Source: Pelagibius marinus (GTDB lineage: Bacteria > Pseudomonadota > Alphaproteobacteria > Kiloniellales > Kiloniellaceae). From it: a stretch of 64,000 bases of DNA. Position 1 is the first letter of the stretch. Each line of letters starts with the position of its first letter. The stretch covers positions 310,001 through 374,000 of the forward strand of contig NZ_JACSDK010000009.1 of the NCBI RefSeq assembly GCF_014925385.1, in the 5' to 3' direction. The position numbers were made by a program, and so were the translations under genes. Below, in pieces: positions 17,435 through 27,716 of the stretch. The notes beneath the pieces were generated by a model. The model saw only the letters and a list, made by a program, of their open reading frames with translations. It was not told the origin of the DNA and searched no databases.

Positions 17435-17925
17435 CAAGCCTTCCCTTGCCGGCCGATTCTGAGGCCGGTCTTCTTGAGGATGCGGGTCGAGTAGAGAATG
17501 TCACCTTGCCGGCAGGCCGCGCCCAGCAGGGCGGCAATCTCCGCGCGCTTCTCCTCGACCTCCTCGCGGCTTCTGCCATGAACCATGGCGAAGAGGTTGT
17601 AGGGCCACCGCGGCAGGGCGCGGGGCCGCAGGTAGCAGTGGGAGACGAAATCCAGGTTGCCGACCCGCGCGCCGAGGTCGCTGGCGGCGGCGTCGTCGAC
17701 GTCCCAGACCGACATGCCGTTCGCCACCATGCCGAGCGCGTAGTGGTTGGGCGCGATGCCGATGCGGCGGATGACGCCGCGCGCCTGCAGATCGCGCAGC
17801 AGGTCGATCACCTCGCGTTCCTTGAGCCCGAGCTGTGCGGCCACCTCGGCGTAGGGCGCCGGCGACAGCGGCAGCCCCGCCTGGGTCGCCTCGATGATCC
17901 TGCGTTCGGTCGCATCCAGCATCAT
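17434..17925 (-). CDS. nirH: NirH, siroheme decarboxylase subunit (AsnC-like)
   Basis: A 163-residue protein with an N-terminal winged-helix ([19 protein letters not shown]) and a C-terminal AsnC/Lrp-like sensor fold. It contains [24 protein letters not shown]-type residues typical of the NirDLGH family. The NirDLGH proteins remove two carboxylates from siroheme. It is the nirH position of the conserved DL-G-H-J order. Its start overlaps the nirG stop as ATGA. It does not look like a DNA-binding regulator despite the fold. Confidence 0.88.
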   Translation of the reverse strand: MMLDATERRIIEATQAGLPLSPAPYAEVAAQLGLKEREVIDLLRDLQARGVIRRIGIAPNHYALGMVANGMSVWDVDDAAASDLGARVGNLDFVSHCYLRPRALPRWPYNLFAMVHGRSREEVEEKRAEIAALLGAACRQGDILYSTRILKKTGLRIGRQGKA

Positions 17926-18386
17926 GCCGTCACCCTGAAACCGATGAAGAACTCCTCCAGCTTCGGAAAGCGCAGGACGTCCAGGCCGGTCGCCGCTTCG
18001 ATGGCCCGGGCAGTGGCCTCGATCTGCTCCGGCCGCTCCGTCGCCAGCACGAACCACATGTTGAGCGGGTGCTGGCGCTCGTAGTTGTGGGCGACTTCCG
18101 GGAAGGCGTTGACTTCTGCGGCAACCAAGTCGAAGTGGTCGTCGGGCACCGCCATGGCGCAGAGGCAGAAGGCCCCGCCCATGGCCGCGGCGTCGATGAA
18201 GGGGCCGAAGCGGGTGATGGCGCCGCGCCGGCGCAGGTTCTCCAGCCGGGAGATCAGCTCGTCCTCCTCCAGGCCGAGACGCGCCGCCGCCTCGGCGAAG
18301 GGGCGCGGCGACAGCGCGAAGCCCTCCTGCAGGCCGTTGATGATGCGGCGGTCCACCGCGTCGGGATGATAGAGCGGGCGCGTCAT
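17922..18386 (-). CDS. nirG: NirG, siroheme decarboxylase subunit (AsnC-like)
   Basis: A 154-residue protein with the same AsnC-like layout: a helix-turn-helix (LGLEEDELISRLENLRRRG) followed by FCLCAMAVPDDHFD, then NYERQHPLNMWFVLATERPE. Its sequence is closest in pattern to NirD/NirG of cd1 denitrifiers. It acts with NirDL and NirH on siroheme. Both ends overlap neighbours by ATGA, so the four d1 decarboxylase domains are strictly co-translated. Confidence 0.87.
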   Translation of the reverse strand: MTRPLYHPDAVDRRIINGLQEGFALSPRPFAEAAARLGLEEDELISRLENLRRRGAITRFGPFIDAAAMGGAFCLCAMAVPDDHFDLVAAEVNAFPEVAHNYERQHPLNMWFVLATERPEQIEATARAIEAATGLDVLRFPKLEEFFIGFRVTA

Positions 18387-19375
18387 GCGGCGGCTCCGGC
18401 CGAAGGCGCCACCATGGCCCCGGTCTGCTTGAAGCAGCGCAGGCTGAAGAGCACCTGGTGCGGGACCCCGGCCAGACCCGTTTCCTCGCAGGCGCGGTCG
18501 AGCACGATCATGGCCTCGCGCCGCGAGCGCGCGTGGATCATGCAGTAGAGCGTGTAGGGCCAGACCCGGGCGGCCGGGCGGCGCTGGTAGCACAGCGTCA
18601 CCCCCGACACCGCCGCCAGGGCCGGGCCGATCCGATCGGCCTCCTCCGGCGGCAGGTCCCAGACCACCATGGCGTTGGAGCGCCAGCCGAGCGCCCGGTG
18701 CCGCAGGATCACGCCGATGCGCGAAAGCACGCCCGCCGCCGCCAGCGCGGCAATGCGCGAGAGCACCTCTTCTTCCGGCCGGCCCAGCTCGCGCGCGAAC
18801 TCGGCGAAGGGACTTGCCATGATCGGCAGCCCCGTGGACAGACCCTGCATGATTTCCCGGTCGCCCGGCAGCAGCACGCCCGCATCGACGTCGTCGCGCG
18901 CCGGCGGCAGATGCCCCGGCCCGTCAAGCGCGAAAGCGAGGCTGATGTTGAAGGGCCGCACCAGGGGCAGGTCCAGAACCTCCAGCCCCGTGCGCCGGTG
19001 GATACGGGCCAGCGTCGTCTCGACATGGTCGCGGTCCGGGCCGGTCGCCACGAACCAGATGTTCCAGTCGTTCTCGCGCAGGTAGGAGTGGTTCACGCCC
19101 GGCTCCCCACCGATCACTTCCGCGATTTCGTCGATGCGGAATTCCGGCGCCGCTACCGCGGCCAGCGTGCTGGCCCCCGCGACGTTGGGCCGGCAGGTCG
19201 CGCCGATACGGCTGATCGCCCCCGCCTCCGAAAGCCGCAACAGCCGCTCCAGCACCTCCGCTTCCGGGATATCCAGCCGGCGTCCGATTTCGGCGAAGGG
19301 CCGCGATACCAAGGGAAAGTCGCGTTGCCAGCGGTCCAGCAGGGCGCGATCGAGGGAGTCGCGGATCGGGCTCAT
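18383..19375 (-). CDS. nirDL: NirDL fusion, siroheme decarboxylase
   Basis: A 330-residue protein made of two AsnC-like units. The first spans about residues 1-150 with VNHSYLRENDWNIWFVATGP, and the second about 165-320 with VTLCYQRRPAARVWPYTLYC. This is the fused NirD-NirL form known from Paracoccus and some other bacteria, where separate nirD and nirL genes are joined. It decarboxylates siroheme to didecarboxysiroheme with NirG and NirH. It starts three bases before the nirF stop region and ends in the nirG ATGA overlap. Confidence 0.92.
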   Translation of the reverse strand: MSPIRDSLDRALLDRWQRDFPLVSRPFAEIGRRLDIPEAEVLERLLRLSEAGAISRIGATCRPNVAGASTLAAVAAPEFRIDEIAEVIGGEPGVNHSYLRENDWNIWFVATGPDRDHVETTLARIHRRTGLEVLDLPLVRPFNISLAFALDGPGHLPPARDDVDAGVLLPGDREIMQGLSTGLPIMASPFAEFARELGRPEEEVLSRIAALAAAGVLSRIGVILRHRALGWRSNAMVVWDLPPEEADRIGPALAAVSGVTLCYQRRPAARVWPYTLYCMIHARSRREAMIVLDRACEETGLAGVPHQVLFSLRCFKQTGAMVAPSAGAAA

Positions 19376-19378
19376 CGC

Positions 19379-20548
19379 CTAGAGCCCTGTCCGATGGGCG
19401 CGCGCGGTGAAGAAGATGCCCGAGGGGTTCTGCGCCGCGACCTCGCCCAGCTTCTCGAAGCTGTGGGTGTCGTAGATGTCGATCCGTCCGGCGTCGCGCA
19501 CCGAGACCCAGACTTCGTGCCCACGCGGGGTGAACTCCATGTGCAGCACCGCCGGGCCCGGCGTCAGCCGGTGAATGACCTCGCCGGAAGGCGTGTCGAT
19601 CACCTCCACGGTGTCGTTCAGGGGGTGGGCGAAGTTCACCCAGACCTGCTGGCCGTCCGGCCGCGCGACGGCGAAGACCGGCTGGCCGTGTGTCCTGGTG
19701 CGGCCGACCTCCTCCAGGCTGCGCGAATCGATCCACAACACCTCGTGGCGGCCGACGGCGGGCAGCACGAAGCGCTCGCCCGCCAGGGCCCAGCCTTCCA
19801 GGTGCGGCATCTTGTAGACCGGCAGAGGTTCCTCGCCGCGTCCGTAGCCGGCCAGGATGCGCCGCGGGATCGGGGGCTGCTGCCAGAGATCGAGGGCGGT
19901 CAGGCCGTCCTCGCCGAACAGGCCGGCGATGTAGCGCCGCCCGTCGGCGGTGATCAGCGCGTCGTAGGGATTGCGGCCGATGCCCTGGACCCGGGTAATT
20001 TTGGGAGGAGTGACCGCCGCTTCGCCCTTCGAGAAGTCGGCGATCCAGGTCTCGCCCGCGTCCCAGAGGGTAAAGACGAAGCGCCGCCCCGGCGCATCCA
20101 CCAGCCCGATGGTCTTCGACCCGGTCGGGATGTCCGCCACCATCTTCAGGGTCCCGGCATCGAAGACGCGCACGCCGCCCGGCTCGTAGTTCGACACCGC
20201 GACCAGGCGGCCGTCGTCGGAGATCGCCCCGCCGATGGCGTTGCCCGACTGCAGCACACGCCCGGCAACGCTCTGGGTCAGCAGATCGACCTTGCTGAGC
20301 CCGCCGTCGCGGCCGAAGACGTAGGCGAAGCGCTCGTCCGGCGAGAAGACGACCGAAGCATGGGACAGGTCGCCCAGCCCCTCGACCCGGCCGATTGCCG
20401 CATGATCCGACTGGTCGATGATGAGCAGCGCCCCGCTCGCCCGCTCCACCACCACCCCCAGGTCGCCGGTGGCGCGAAGGGAATCGGCCTGCGCGCGCCA
20501 CGGCAGGGCCGCCAGGACAAGGCAGAGAAGAGCCATGAAGCGGGTCAC
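19379..20548 (-). CDS. nirF: NirF, d1-propeller heme d1 biosynthesis protein
   Basis: A 389-residue exported protein: a short signal peptide (LLCLVLAALPWRAQA) followed by a NirS-like propeller without a cytochrome c domain. NirF acts after NirJ on the heme d1 precursor in the periplasm. A GTG start at 20548 overlaps the nirC stop as GTGA and has GGAGG six bases upstream; an ATG four codons later is the alternative. Conserved propeller stretches such as LHMEFTPRGHEVWVSVRDAG resemble NirN and NirS, which points to shared ancestry. Confidence 0.92.
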   Translation of the reverse strand: MTRFMALLCLVLAALPWRAQADSLRATGDLGVVVERASGALLIIDQSDHAAIGRVEGLGDLSHASVVFSPDERFAYVFGRDGGLSKVDLLTQSVAGRVLQSGNAIGGAISDDGRLVAVSNYEPGGVRVFDAGTLKMVADIPTGSKTIGLVDAPGRRFVFTLWDAGETWIADFSKGEAAVTPPKITRVQGIGRNPYDALITADGRRYIAGLFGEDGLTALDLWQQPPIPRRILAGYGRGEEPLPVYKMPHLEGWALAGERFVLPAVGRHEVLWIDSRSLEEVGRTRTHGQPVFAVARPDGQQVWVNFAHPLNDTVEVIDTPSGEVIHRLTPGPAVLHMEFTPRGHEVWVSVRDAGRIDIYDTHSFEKLGEVAAQNPSGIFFTARAHRTGL

Positions 20549-20865
20549 TGAGCGCCTCCGTTCAGCAGGTAGTTGGCGATCCAGCGCGCCTCGGCCTCGC
20601 TGAGGAGCGGGCGCCAGGGCGGCATCGGCGTGCCCGGCACGCCGTCCAGGACGATCTCGGTCAGGACGTCGAGCGGCTTGCCCGCCAGGTTTTCCGGCCG
20701 CAGGTCGGACCCGAGCCCGCCTTTCAGCGTCAGGCCATGGCAGGAGCCGCAGTCCTGCAGCACCAGCCGCTCCAGTTCCGCCGCCCGGCCCGGCGGCAAT
20801 TCCGCCGCTGCGGCCGGCCCCGCGGCCAGGCCGCAGAGCAGCAGGATCGGAAAGGCCTCATGCAT
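20545..20865 (-). CDS. nirC: NirC, small periplasmic c-type cytochrome
   Basis: A 106-residue monoheme cytochrome: a signal peptide to about residue 21, CGSCH at 39-43, and a methionine in GTPMPPWRP as the probable sixth ligand. NirC can pass electrons to NirS and may serve NirF or NirN during heme d1 maturation. The ATG overlaps the nirE stop by eight bases, and the stop overlaps the nirF GTG, so it is tightly coupled within the operon. Confidence 0.9.
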   Translation of the reverse strand: MHEAFPILLLCGLAAGPAAAAELPPGRAAELERLVLQDCGSCHGLTLKGGLGSDLRPENLAGKPLDVLTEIVLDGVPGTPMPPWRPLLSEAEARWIANYLLNGGAQ

Positions 20866-21649
20866 AGACGGCGTCCCTGGATGGGCTGGTGGCGAGCAGC
20901 GCCAGGACGGTGTCCGGGCAACTGCGGTAGAGGGAGACGACCTCGCCGATCACGAAGAGCACCGGTCCGCGCAGAGACGCCGCCGCCGCGTCTTCGGCAA
21001 TCCTGCCGAGACTGGAAACCAGGCGGAGCTCTTGCGGTGTCGTCGCGCTGGCCACCGCCATGACCGGGTGCGACGCGGGCAGGCCCTCGCCCAGCAGCCG
21101 CGCGGCGATCTCCGCGATGGCGCCGGCGCCCATGTAGACGACCAGCGTCGTCTGAGGGTCGGCCAGACCCGCCCAATCGAGATCGAGCGGGCGGTCCTCG
21201 CGGCAGTGGCCGGTGATATAACGGATACCGCTTGCCAGGCCGCGATGGGTCAGCGGCACGCCGGTCGCCGCCGCCGCGCCCTGCGCCGCGGTAATGCCGG
21301 GCACGATCTCGAAGGGAACGCCGGCGGCGCTCAAGGCCGCCGCCTCTTCGGAGCCGCGGCCGAAGATCATCGGGTCGCCGCCCTTCAGGCGCACGACCGT
21401 CAGGCCGTCCAAGGCCAGCTCGACCAGGATTTCGTTGATCCGCTCCTGCGGGACGGGGTGGGACTTCGGCGCCTTGCCCACCGGTATGAGGCGCGCCAGC
21501 GGCGGCGTCAGCGCCAGCACCTCTTCCGACACCAGACGGTCGTAGACCACGGCCTGCGCCTCACCGAGGATACGCGCGGCTTTCAGAGTTAGAAGCTCCG
21601 GGTCCCCCGGCCCGGCGCCCACGAGAAAAACCTGACCCGGCTTCCTCAT
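20858..21649 (-). CDS. nirE: NirE, uroporphyrinogen-III C-methyltransferase
   Basis: A 263-residue SUMT of the CobA/NirE type. The SAM-binding VFLVGAGPGDPELLTLKA lies at the N-terminus, followed by VVRLKGGDPMIFGRGSEE near residue 82, PFEIVPGITAAQGAAA and a PLTHRG block. It makes precorrin-2 from uroporphyrinogen III and commits tetrapyrrole to heme d1. It is the second gene of the nirS operon, behind a strong hairpin at 21683-21712. It lacks the dehydrogenase/ferrochelatase domain of CysG. Confidence 0.94.
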   Translation of the reverse strand: MRKPGQVFLVGAGPGDPELLTLKAARILGEAQAVVYDRLVSEEVLALTPPLARLIPVGKAPKSHPVPQERINEILVELALDGLTVVRLKGGDPMIFGRGSEEAAALSAAGVPFEIVPGITAAQGAAAATGVPLTHRGLASGIRYITGHCREDRPLDLDWAGLADPQTTLVVYMGAGAIAEIAARLLGEGLPASHPVMAVASATTPQELRLVSSLGRIAEDAAAASLRGPVLFVIGEVVSLYRSCPDTVLALLATSPSRDAVYA

Positions 21650-21682
21650 CGCCTTCTCCCTACCTTGCCCCGCCGCCTGAAA

Positions 21683-21712
21683 GGGGGCGGCCTCACCTCG
21701 ATGGCCGCCCCC
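21683..21712 (-). terminator. Strong intercistronic hairpin between nirS and nirE
   Basis: GGGGGCGGCC and GGCCGCCCCC form a perfect ten-base stem with a ten-base loop in the 77-nt gap after nirS. On the transcribed strand only TTT follows. Partial termination or protection of the nirS message from 3' decay is more likely than a full stop, because nirE and later genes depend on read-through. Confidence 0.6.
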
Positions 21713-21726
21713 CAGGGGAGGTCCCG

Positions 21727-23557
<1,831 letters not shown>

Positions 23558-23608
23558 GGCGGTGCGCGGCGGCTCCCCGCAAGTTTGCAAAACAGATTGG
23601 AGTAACCG

Positions 23609-25690
23609 ATGCGGCTGTTCCGGGCCTTCCTGGTGGCATGCGTAGCTCTTGCCGCCCCCGCCATGATTGGTGCGGCGCCGGCCGCCGGTGATCTGCTTCG
23701 GGCGGACGCCCCGACACAGGCGGAGCCGGATCCGGCTCTCGCCGCGCGCCTCTTCGGCAGCGACGAGACCCTGCGCGTGGTGCGGGAGGAGGGCGGCGTG
23801 CCCGGCTGGTCCGTCAGTTCGCCCGACGGGCCGCTCGGCTACATCGCCTCGACCTGGGAAATTTCCCACTCGGTCGGTTATTCCGGGCGCCCCATCGACA
23901 TCCTGGTCGCCGTCACGGAGGCAGGTCGGATCGCGGGGGCGCAGCTCGTGCGCCACAACGAGCCGATCCTGACGCTGGGCATCTCCACGGCCGATATCGC
24001 GCGCTATATCGACAGCTTCGCCGGCATCGACCTGACCCGCCCCCCCGCCGAAGCCGGGACCGGCGGCGTGGCGGCGCCCGACGTGATCGCCCGCGCCACC
24101 GTGTCCAGCGGCGTCATCCGGGATTCCATACTGCGCACGGCGCGTACCGTCGCCCTGGCGCGCAGCGCAGCCGGCGGCGCCAGGATCGACCGCCTGCGCT
24201 TTGCGGCAAAGACCTGGGCGGAATTGCAGGCGCTGGGCGCGCTGGCCCATGCCACCGTCACCCTCGACCAGGCGCGGGCCGCCCTCGGCGGCGCCAAGGT
24301 CCCGATCCCCTCCGGCAAGGCGCCCTTTATCGACCTCTGGGCTGCGCTGCTCGACCCGCCGACGATCGGTCGCAACCTGCTGGGTCAGCAAGCCTACTCC
24401 CGCGCGGTGGCGACCCTCGGCGCGGAGGAGGTGGCGCTCTTCGTCGCTTCCGCCGGCCTGCACTCGCACCGCGGCACGGCCTGGCGGCGCAGCGGCGTCT
24501 TCGAACGTCTGCGCGTGGTCCAGGACGGCGCGACCTTTGAGGTCCGCGCCGAGAACTACCTACGCCTCGATCGCCTGGCGGCCGAAGGCGCCCCGGACTT
24601 CAAGGAACTGAGCCTGTTCCGGCTGCCGACCACGAGCTTCGACCCGACCCGGCCCTTCACCATCGAGGTGACCGCGACCCGCGAGACGGAAAGGGGCGAG
24701 GTGGCCATGCGGATCCCGCTGGACTATGCGCTACCCGGCGTCTTCGTGCAGGCGGCCGCCGCGCTGGCGGAGGTCGAGCCTCTCTGGATCGGCGCCTGGC
24801 AGCGCAAGCGCTTCGAGGTCATCGGCGTCGGCCTGATGCTGACGGTGCTGGCGCTGATCCTGTTTCTGCAGCAATCCTTCGTGCGCCGGCCCAGGCTATG
24901 GCGCTGGGGCCGCATCGGCTTTCTCAGCGTGACGCTGGTCTGGCTGGGCTGGATCGCCGGCGGCCAGCTCTCGGTGGTCCACATCATCGCCTTCGTGCAG
25001 TCCCTCCTGACCGGCTTCCGCTGGGAGACCTTCCTGATCGAACCGGTCGTCTTCATGCTCTGGAGCTTCGTCGCCCTGGGTCTGCTGTTCTGGGGCCGCG
25101 GCGTCTTCTGCGGCTGGCTCTGTCCCTTCGGCGCGTTGCAGGAATTGACCAACGAGATCGCCCAACGCCTCTCGGTGCCCCAGGTCCAGGTTCCTCAGGT
25201 GGTGCAGGAGCGCCTCTGGGTCATCAAGTACACGCTCTTCGTGGCGATCCTGGGCCTGTCCTTCTATTCGATGGAGCAGGCCCTGGTGCTGGCCGAGGTC
25301 GAGCCCTTCAAGACGGCGATGTCGATGCTCTTCATCCGCGCCTGGCCCTTCGTGCTCTTCGTCGCGGTGATTCTCGTGGCCGGCTTGTTCATCGAGCGCT
25401 TCTACTGCCGCTATCTCTGCCCGCTGGGCGCGGCCCTGGCCATTCCCGCCAAGCTGAAGCTCTTCGACTGGCTGAGCCGGCGCCCGCAGTGCGGCCGCGA
25501 ATGCCGGCTCTGCGAGAAGCTCTGCACGGTGGGCGCCATCGACCCAATCGGCCGCATCAACCCCAACGAATGCGTCCTCTGCCTGCGCTGTCAGATGATC
25601 TATCACGACGCGAACAGCTGCACGATCCTGAAGCGCCGCCAGGCGCGCATGAACCCGGGCGAGCCCCCATCCGAACCAAGGCCGTCTTGA
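23609..25690 (+). CDS. nirI: NirI (NosR/NirI family flavo-iron-sulfur membrane protein)
   Basis: A 693-residue protein. It has a signal peptide, then a periplasmic FMN-binding domain with an ApbE-type flavinylation site (DVIARATVSS, Thr164). About six membrane helices from residue 410 on carry the polyferredoxin-type motifs CGWLCPFGAL and CRYLCPLGAA. C-terminal CxxxCxxCxxxC and CxxCxxC clusters follow. NirI is a NosR homologue required for nirS expression or electron supply in Paracoccus. The name NirI is preferred over NosR because it is divergent from nirS, followed by an ApbE gene, and no nosZ is present. GGAG precedes the ATG by six bases. Confidence 0.88.
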   Translation: MRLFRAFLVACVALAAPAMIGAAPAAGDLLRADAPTQAEPDPALAARLFGSDETLRVVREEGGVPGWSVSSPDGPLGYIASTWEISHSVGYSGRPIDILVAVTEAGRIAGAQLVRHNEPILTLGISTADIARYIDSFAGIDLTRPPAEAGTGGVAAPDVIARATVSSGVIRDSILRTARTVALARSAAGGARIDRLRFAAKTWAELQALGALAHATVTLDQARAALGGAKVPIPSGKAPFIDLWAALLDPPTIGRNLLGQQAYSRAVATLGAEEVALFVASAGLHSHRGTAWRRSGVFERLRVVQDGATFEVRAENYLRLDRLAAEGAPDFKELSLFRLPTTSFDPTRPFTIEVTATRETERGEVAMRIPLDYALPGVFVQAAAALAEVEPLWIGAWQRKRFEVIGVGLMLTVLALILFLQQSFVRRPRLWRWGRIGFLSVTLVWLGWIAGGQLSVVHIIAFVQSLLTGFRWETFLIEPVVFMLWSFVALGLLFWGRGVFCGWLCPFGALQELTNEIAQRLSVPQVQVPQVVQERLWVIKYTLFVAILGLSFYSMEQALVLAEVEPFKTAMSMLFIRAWPFVLFVAVILVAGLFIERFYCRYLCPLGAALAIPAKLKLFDWLSRRPQCGRECRLCEKLCTVGAIDPIGRINPNECVLCLRCQMIYHDANSCTILKRRQARMNPGEPPSEPRPS

Positions 25691-25700
25691 CTATGGTCAA
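25687..25700. promoter_or_regulatory. Perfect FNR/Nnr box TTGAC-TATG-GTCAA before nirX
   Basis: Both five-base arms are complete. The box overlaps the nirI stop codon and is centred about 64 nt upstream of the nirX GTG. This suggests that nirX and the following cytochrome c gene have a promoter of their own in addition to read-through from nirI. Confidence 0.8.
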
Positions 25701-25757
25701 GGTGGATCATCCCCGAAACCGCCAGAGTTTGCAGGCTGGAAAGGATAGACTACCGCC

Positions 25758-26705
25758 GTGCGACCTGTCTCGAAACCAAGTCTGAGCCGACGCCGCTTCC
25801 TGGCCATTTCGGCGGCCACCGCGGCGCTGCCGGCCGCCGCGCGCGCCGCCCGGCCGGTCACGCGTTGGCGCGGCGCCGCCCTCGGCGCCCAGGCATCGAT
25901 GACACTCGTGGGCGTGCATGAGGCCGAGGCGACGGACGTCTTCGCCGCGGTCGAGGAGGAGATAGACCGGCTGGAAGGGCTTTTCAGCCTCTACCGCCGC
26001 GGCTCGCTGCTGGCCCGCCTGAACGCGGAGGGCCGGCTGACGGCACCGCCCGGCGAGTTTCTGGACCTGCTTGAGTTGTCGGACCGGCTGCAGCGGACGA
26101 CCTGCGGCGCCTTCGATCCGACGATCCAGCCCCTGTGGCTGCTGCACGCCGCGGCAGCGACGGAGCGGCGGCGCCCGACAGCCGGCGAAGTCGCCGCAGT
26201 GCGGGAAAGCTGCGGCTGGCGACACCTCGAGATTTCGCCCCGGGAGGTGGCCTTCACCCGTCCGGGCATGGCCCTCACCTTCAACGGGATCGGCCAGGGT
26301 TACATCGCCGACCGCGTCGCGGCACTGCTGCGCGGTATGGGACTGCGCGACGTCCTTGTCGACATGGGCGAGATCGCCGCCCTCGGGCGGCGGCCGGACG
26401 GCAGGCCCTGGCGCGCCGGCATCAGCCTGCCCGAAGGCCGCATCGTCCGCGAGGTCCGTCTGGGCGAGCGCTGCCTGGCCACCTCCGCGCCGCTCGGCAC
26501 CCTGCTCGACCCCGCGGGGCGCGTCGGCCATATCCTGGACCCGCGCAGCGGAGAGCCGGGCGGACGCTGGAAGCTGGTTTCCGTCGCCGCCGACCGCGCC
26601 GCCCTGGCCGACGGGCTTTCGACCGCCTGCTGCCTGCTGTCCCGCGACGCCATCGCCGTGGCGCTCGGCGCGCATCCCGACGCCTCCCTCGAGGCCCTGC
26701 TCTAA
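25758..26705 (+). CDS. nirX: NirX, ApbE-type FAD:protein FMN transferase with Tat signal
   Basis: A 315-residue protein. A twin-arginine signal (SRRRFLAISAA) precedes an ApbE domain with LFSLYRRGSLLARLNAEG, CGAFDPTIQPLW, FNGIGQGYIADRVA and DMGEIAALGRRPDG. ApbE proteins link FMN covalently to a threonine, and NirI upstream carries such a site (Thr164). NirX of Paracoccus is the NosX paralogue next to NirI. The GTG at 25758 is the only start that keeps the Tat motif near the N-terminus. An Nnr box lies directly upstream. Confidence 0.9.
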   Translation: MRPVSKPSLSRRRFLAISAATAALPAAARAARPVTRWRGAALGAQASMTLVGVHEAEATDVFAAVEEEIDRLEGLFSLYRRGSLLARLNAEGRLTAPPGEFLDLLELSDRLQRTTCGAFDPTIQPLWLLHAAAATERRRPTAGEVAAVRESCGWRHLEISPREVAFTRPGMALTFNGIGQGYIADRVAALLRGMGLRDVLVDMGEIAALGRRPDGRPWRAGISLPEGRIVREVRLGERCLATSAPLGTLLDPAGRVGHILDPRSGEPGGRWKLVSVAADRAALADGLSTACCLLSRDAIAVALGAHPDASLEALL

Positions 26706-26732
26706 TCAGACATATCCCAAGGAGACGAAATC

Positions 26733-27116
26733 ATGCGGACATTGAAGATTGCCGTTCTTGCCGGCGCCCTCGCCTGTTTCGCCACGCCGGCCCTGGCCGA
26801 CGGCGACGCTGAGAATGGCGAGAAGGTCTTCCGGAAGTGCAAGGCCTGCCACGCCGTCGGCGAGGACGCCAAGAACAAGGTCGGCCCGCAGCTCAACGGC
26901 ATCGTCGGCGCCACCGTCGGCTCGGTCGAGGACTTCAAGTACTCCGACGCCTTCCAGGAAAAGCACGCCGAGGGCATGGAGTGGACCGAAGAGAACCTCG
27001 ATGCCTACCTGGCCAAGCCCAAGGACCTGATCCCCGGCACCAAGATGACCTTCGCAGGCCTGCGCAAGGAAGGCGAGCGCGCGGACGTGATCGCCTATCT
27101 GAAACAGTTCGAATAG
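26733..27116 (+). CDS. Class I periplasmic cytochrome c (c550/c2 type)
   Basis: A 127-residue monoheme cytochrome. It has a 22-residue signal peptide, CKACH at 36-40, the HAVGEDAKNKVGPQLNGIVG stretch of mitochondrial-type cytochromes c, and Met105 in PGTKM as sixth ligand. It is a plausible soluble electron carrier between the bc1 complex and NirS, and it could also feed the CuA-type oxidoreductase at 33-35 kb. It follows nirX by 27 nt with AAGGAG before the ATG. The rather acidic sequence suits docking to lysine-rich partners. Confidence 0.92.
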   Translation: MRTLKIAVLAGALACFATPALADGDAENGEKVFRKCKACHAVGEDAKNKVGPQLNGIVGATVGSVEDFKYSDAFQEKHAEGMEWTEENLDAYLAKPKDLIPGTKMTFAGLRKEGERADVIAYLKQFE

Positions 27117-27140
27117 GGGACAGGCAACGCGGCGAGCGCG

Positions 27141-27716
27141 CTACACAGCCAGCGCCTGGGCCAGGTGGTCCGGCAGATCGAACTCGGCGGCGACCCGGGC
27201 GCGGCCCTCGGCGGACATCTTGCGGGCGGTCTTGGTGACGATCCCGGCGATCTGCTCGGCGTCGCGCCCCGCGGCGAAGTCGGCGAAGTACCAGCGCAGG
27301 AAGACGAGGCAGATGACGTCCTCGAGCATCTGCACCTCGGCGTCGTGCTTCAGCCGCTCCTTGCGTAGCATGGCGGCGGCCCGCTGGCAGTCGTCCTCCG
27401 GATAGCCGGCCTCCGCCATCAGCCCCGCGACCCGCTCGGCGTGGAAGGCGCCCTGCGCCTTGCGCCATTTGAGATAGCCGGGACGGCCTTCGGGGTAGGA
27501 ACTGCGCGGCATCTTCCAGCGCTCGATGTGCTGGCCGCGGGCGGCGATCTGCAGCAGCTCGCTCGGCTGCGGGCAGATCCGCGCCAACTCGTCCGACATG
27601 CGTCGTCCGTAGAGCAGGGCGGCGGGGCCTGCCTCCGCCCCCTCGCCCTCCACGGTCGGGTCTTGCGCGTTGGCGGCGTCGATCGCGGCGAGAACCGCCT
27701 CCAGCCGACCGCTCAA
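27141..27716 (-). CDS. DUF4202 family protein
   Basis: A 191-residue soluble protein without signal peptide. It matches the DUF4202 pattern in LEAVLAAIDAANAQDP, AARGQHIERWKMPRSSYPEG, YLKWRKAQGAFHAERV and MLEDVICLVFLRWYFADFA. The paired His residues (GQHIERW, AFHAERV) and Asp residues recall an HD-like hydrolase, but this is only a visual impression. The biochemical role is unknown. It overlaps the Dnr-like regulator gene by four bases and so belongs to the regulator's operon, next to the cd1 genes. Confidence 0.8.
   Translation of the reverse strand: MSGRLEAVLAAIDAANAQDPTVEGEGAEAGPAALLYGRRMSDELARICPQPSELLQIAARGQHIERWKMPRSSYPEGRPGYLKWRKAQGAFHAERVAGLMAEAGYPEDDCQRAAAMLRKERLKHDAEVQMLEDVICLVFLRWYFADFAAGRDAEQIAGIVTKTARKMSAEGRARVAAEFDLPDHLAQALAV

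Noticed and set aside
23609-25690. Annotation of the NosR/NirI protein as NosR of a nos cluster
   Set aside because: No nosZ, nosD, nosF or nosY occurs in the window, and the gene is divergent from nirS and followed by an ApbE gene as in nirI-nirX loci.
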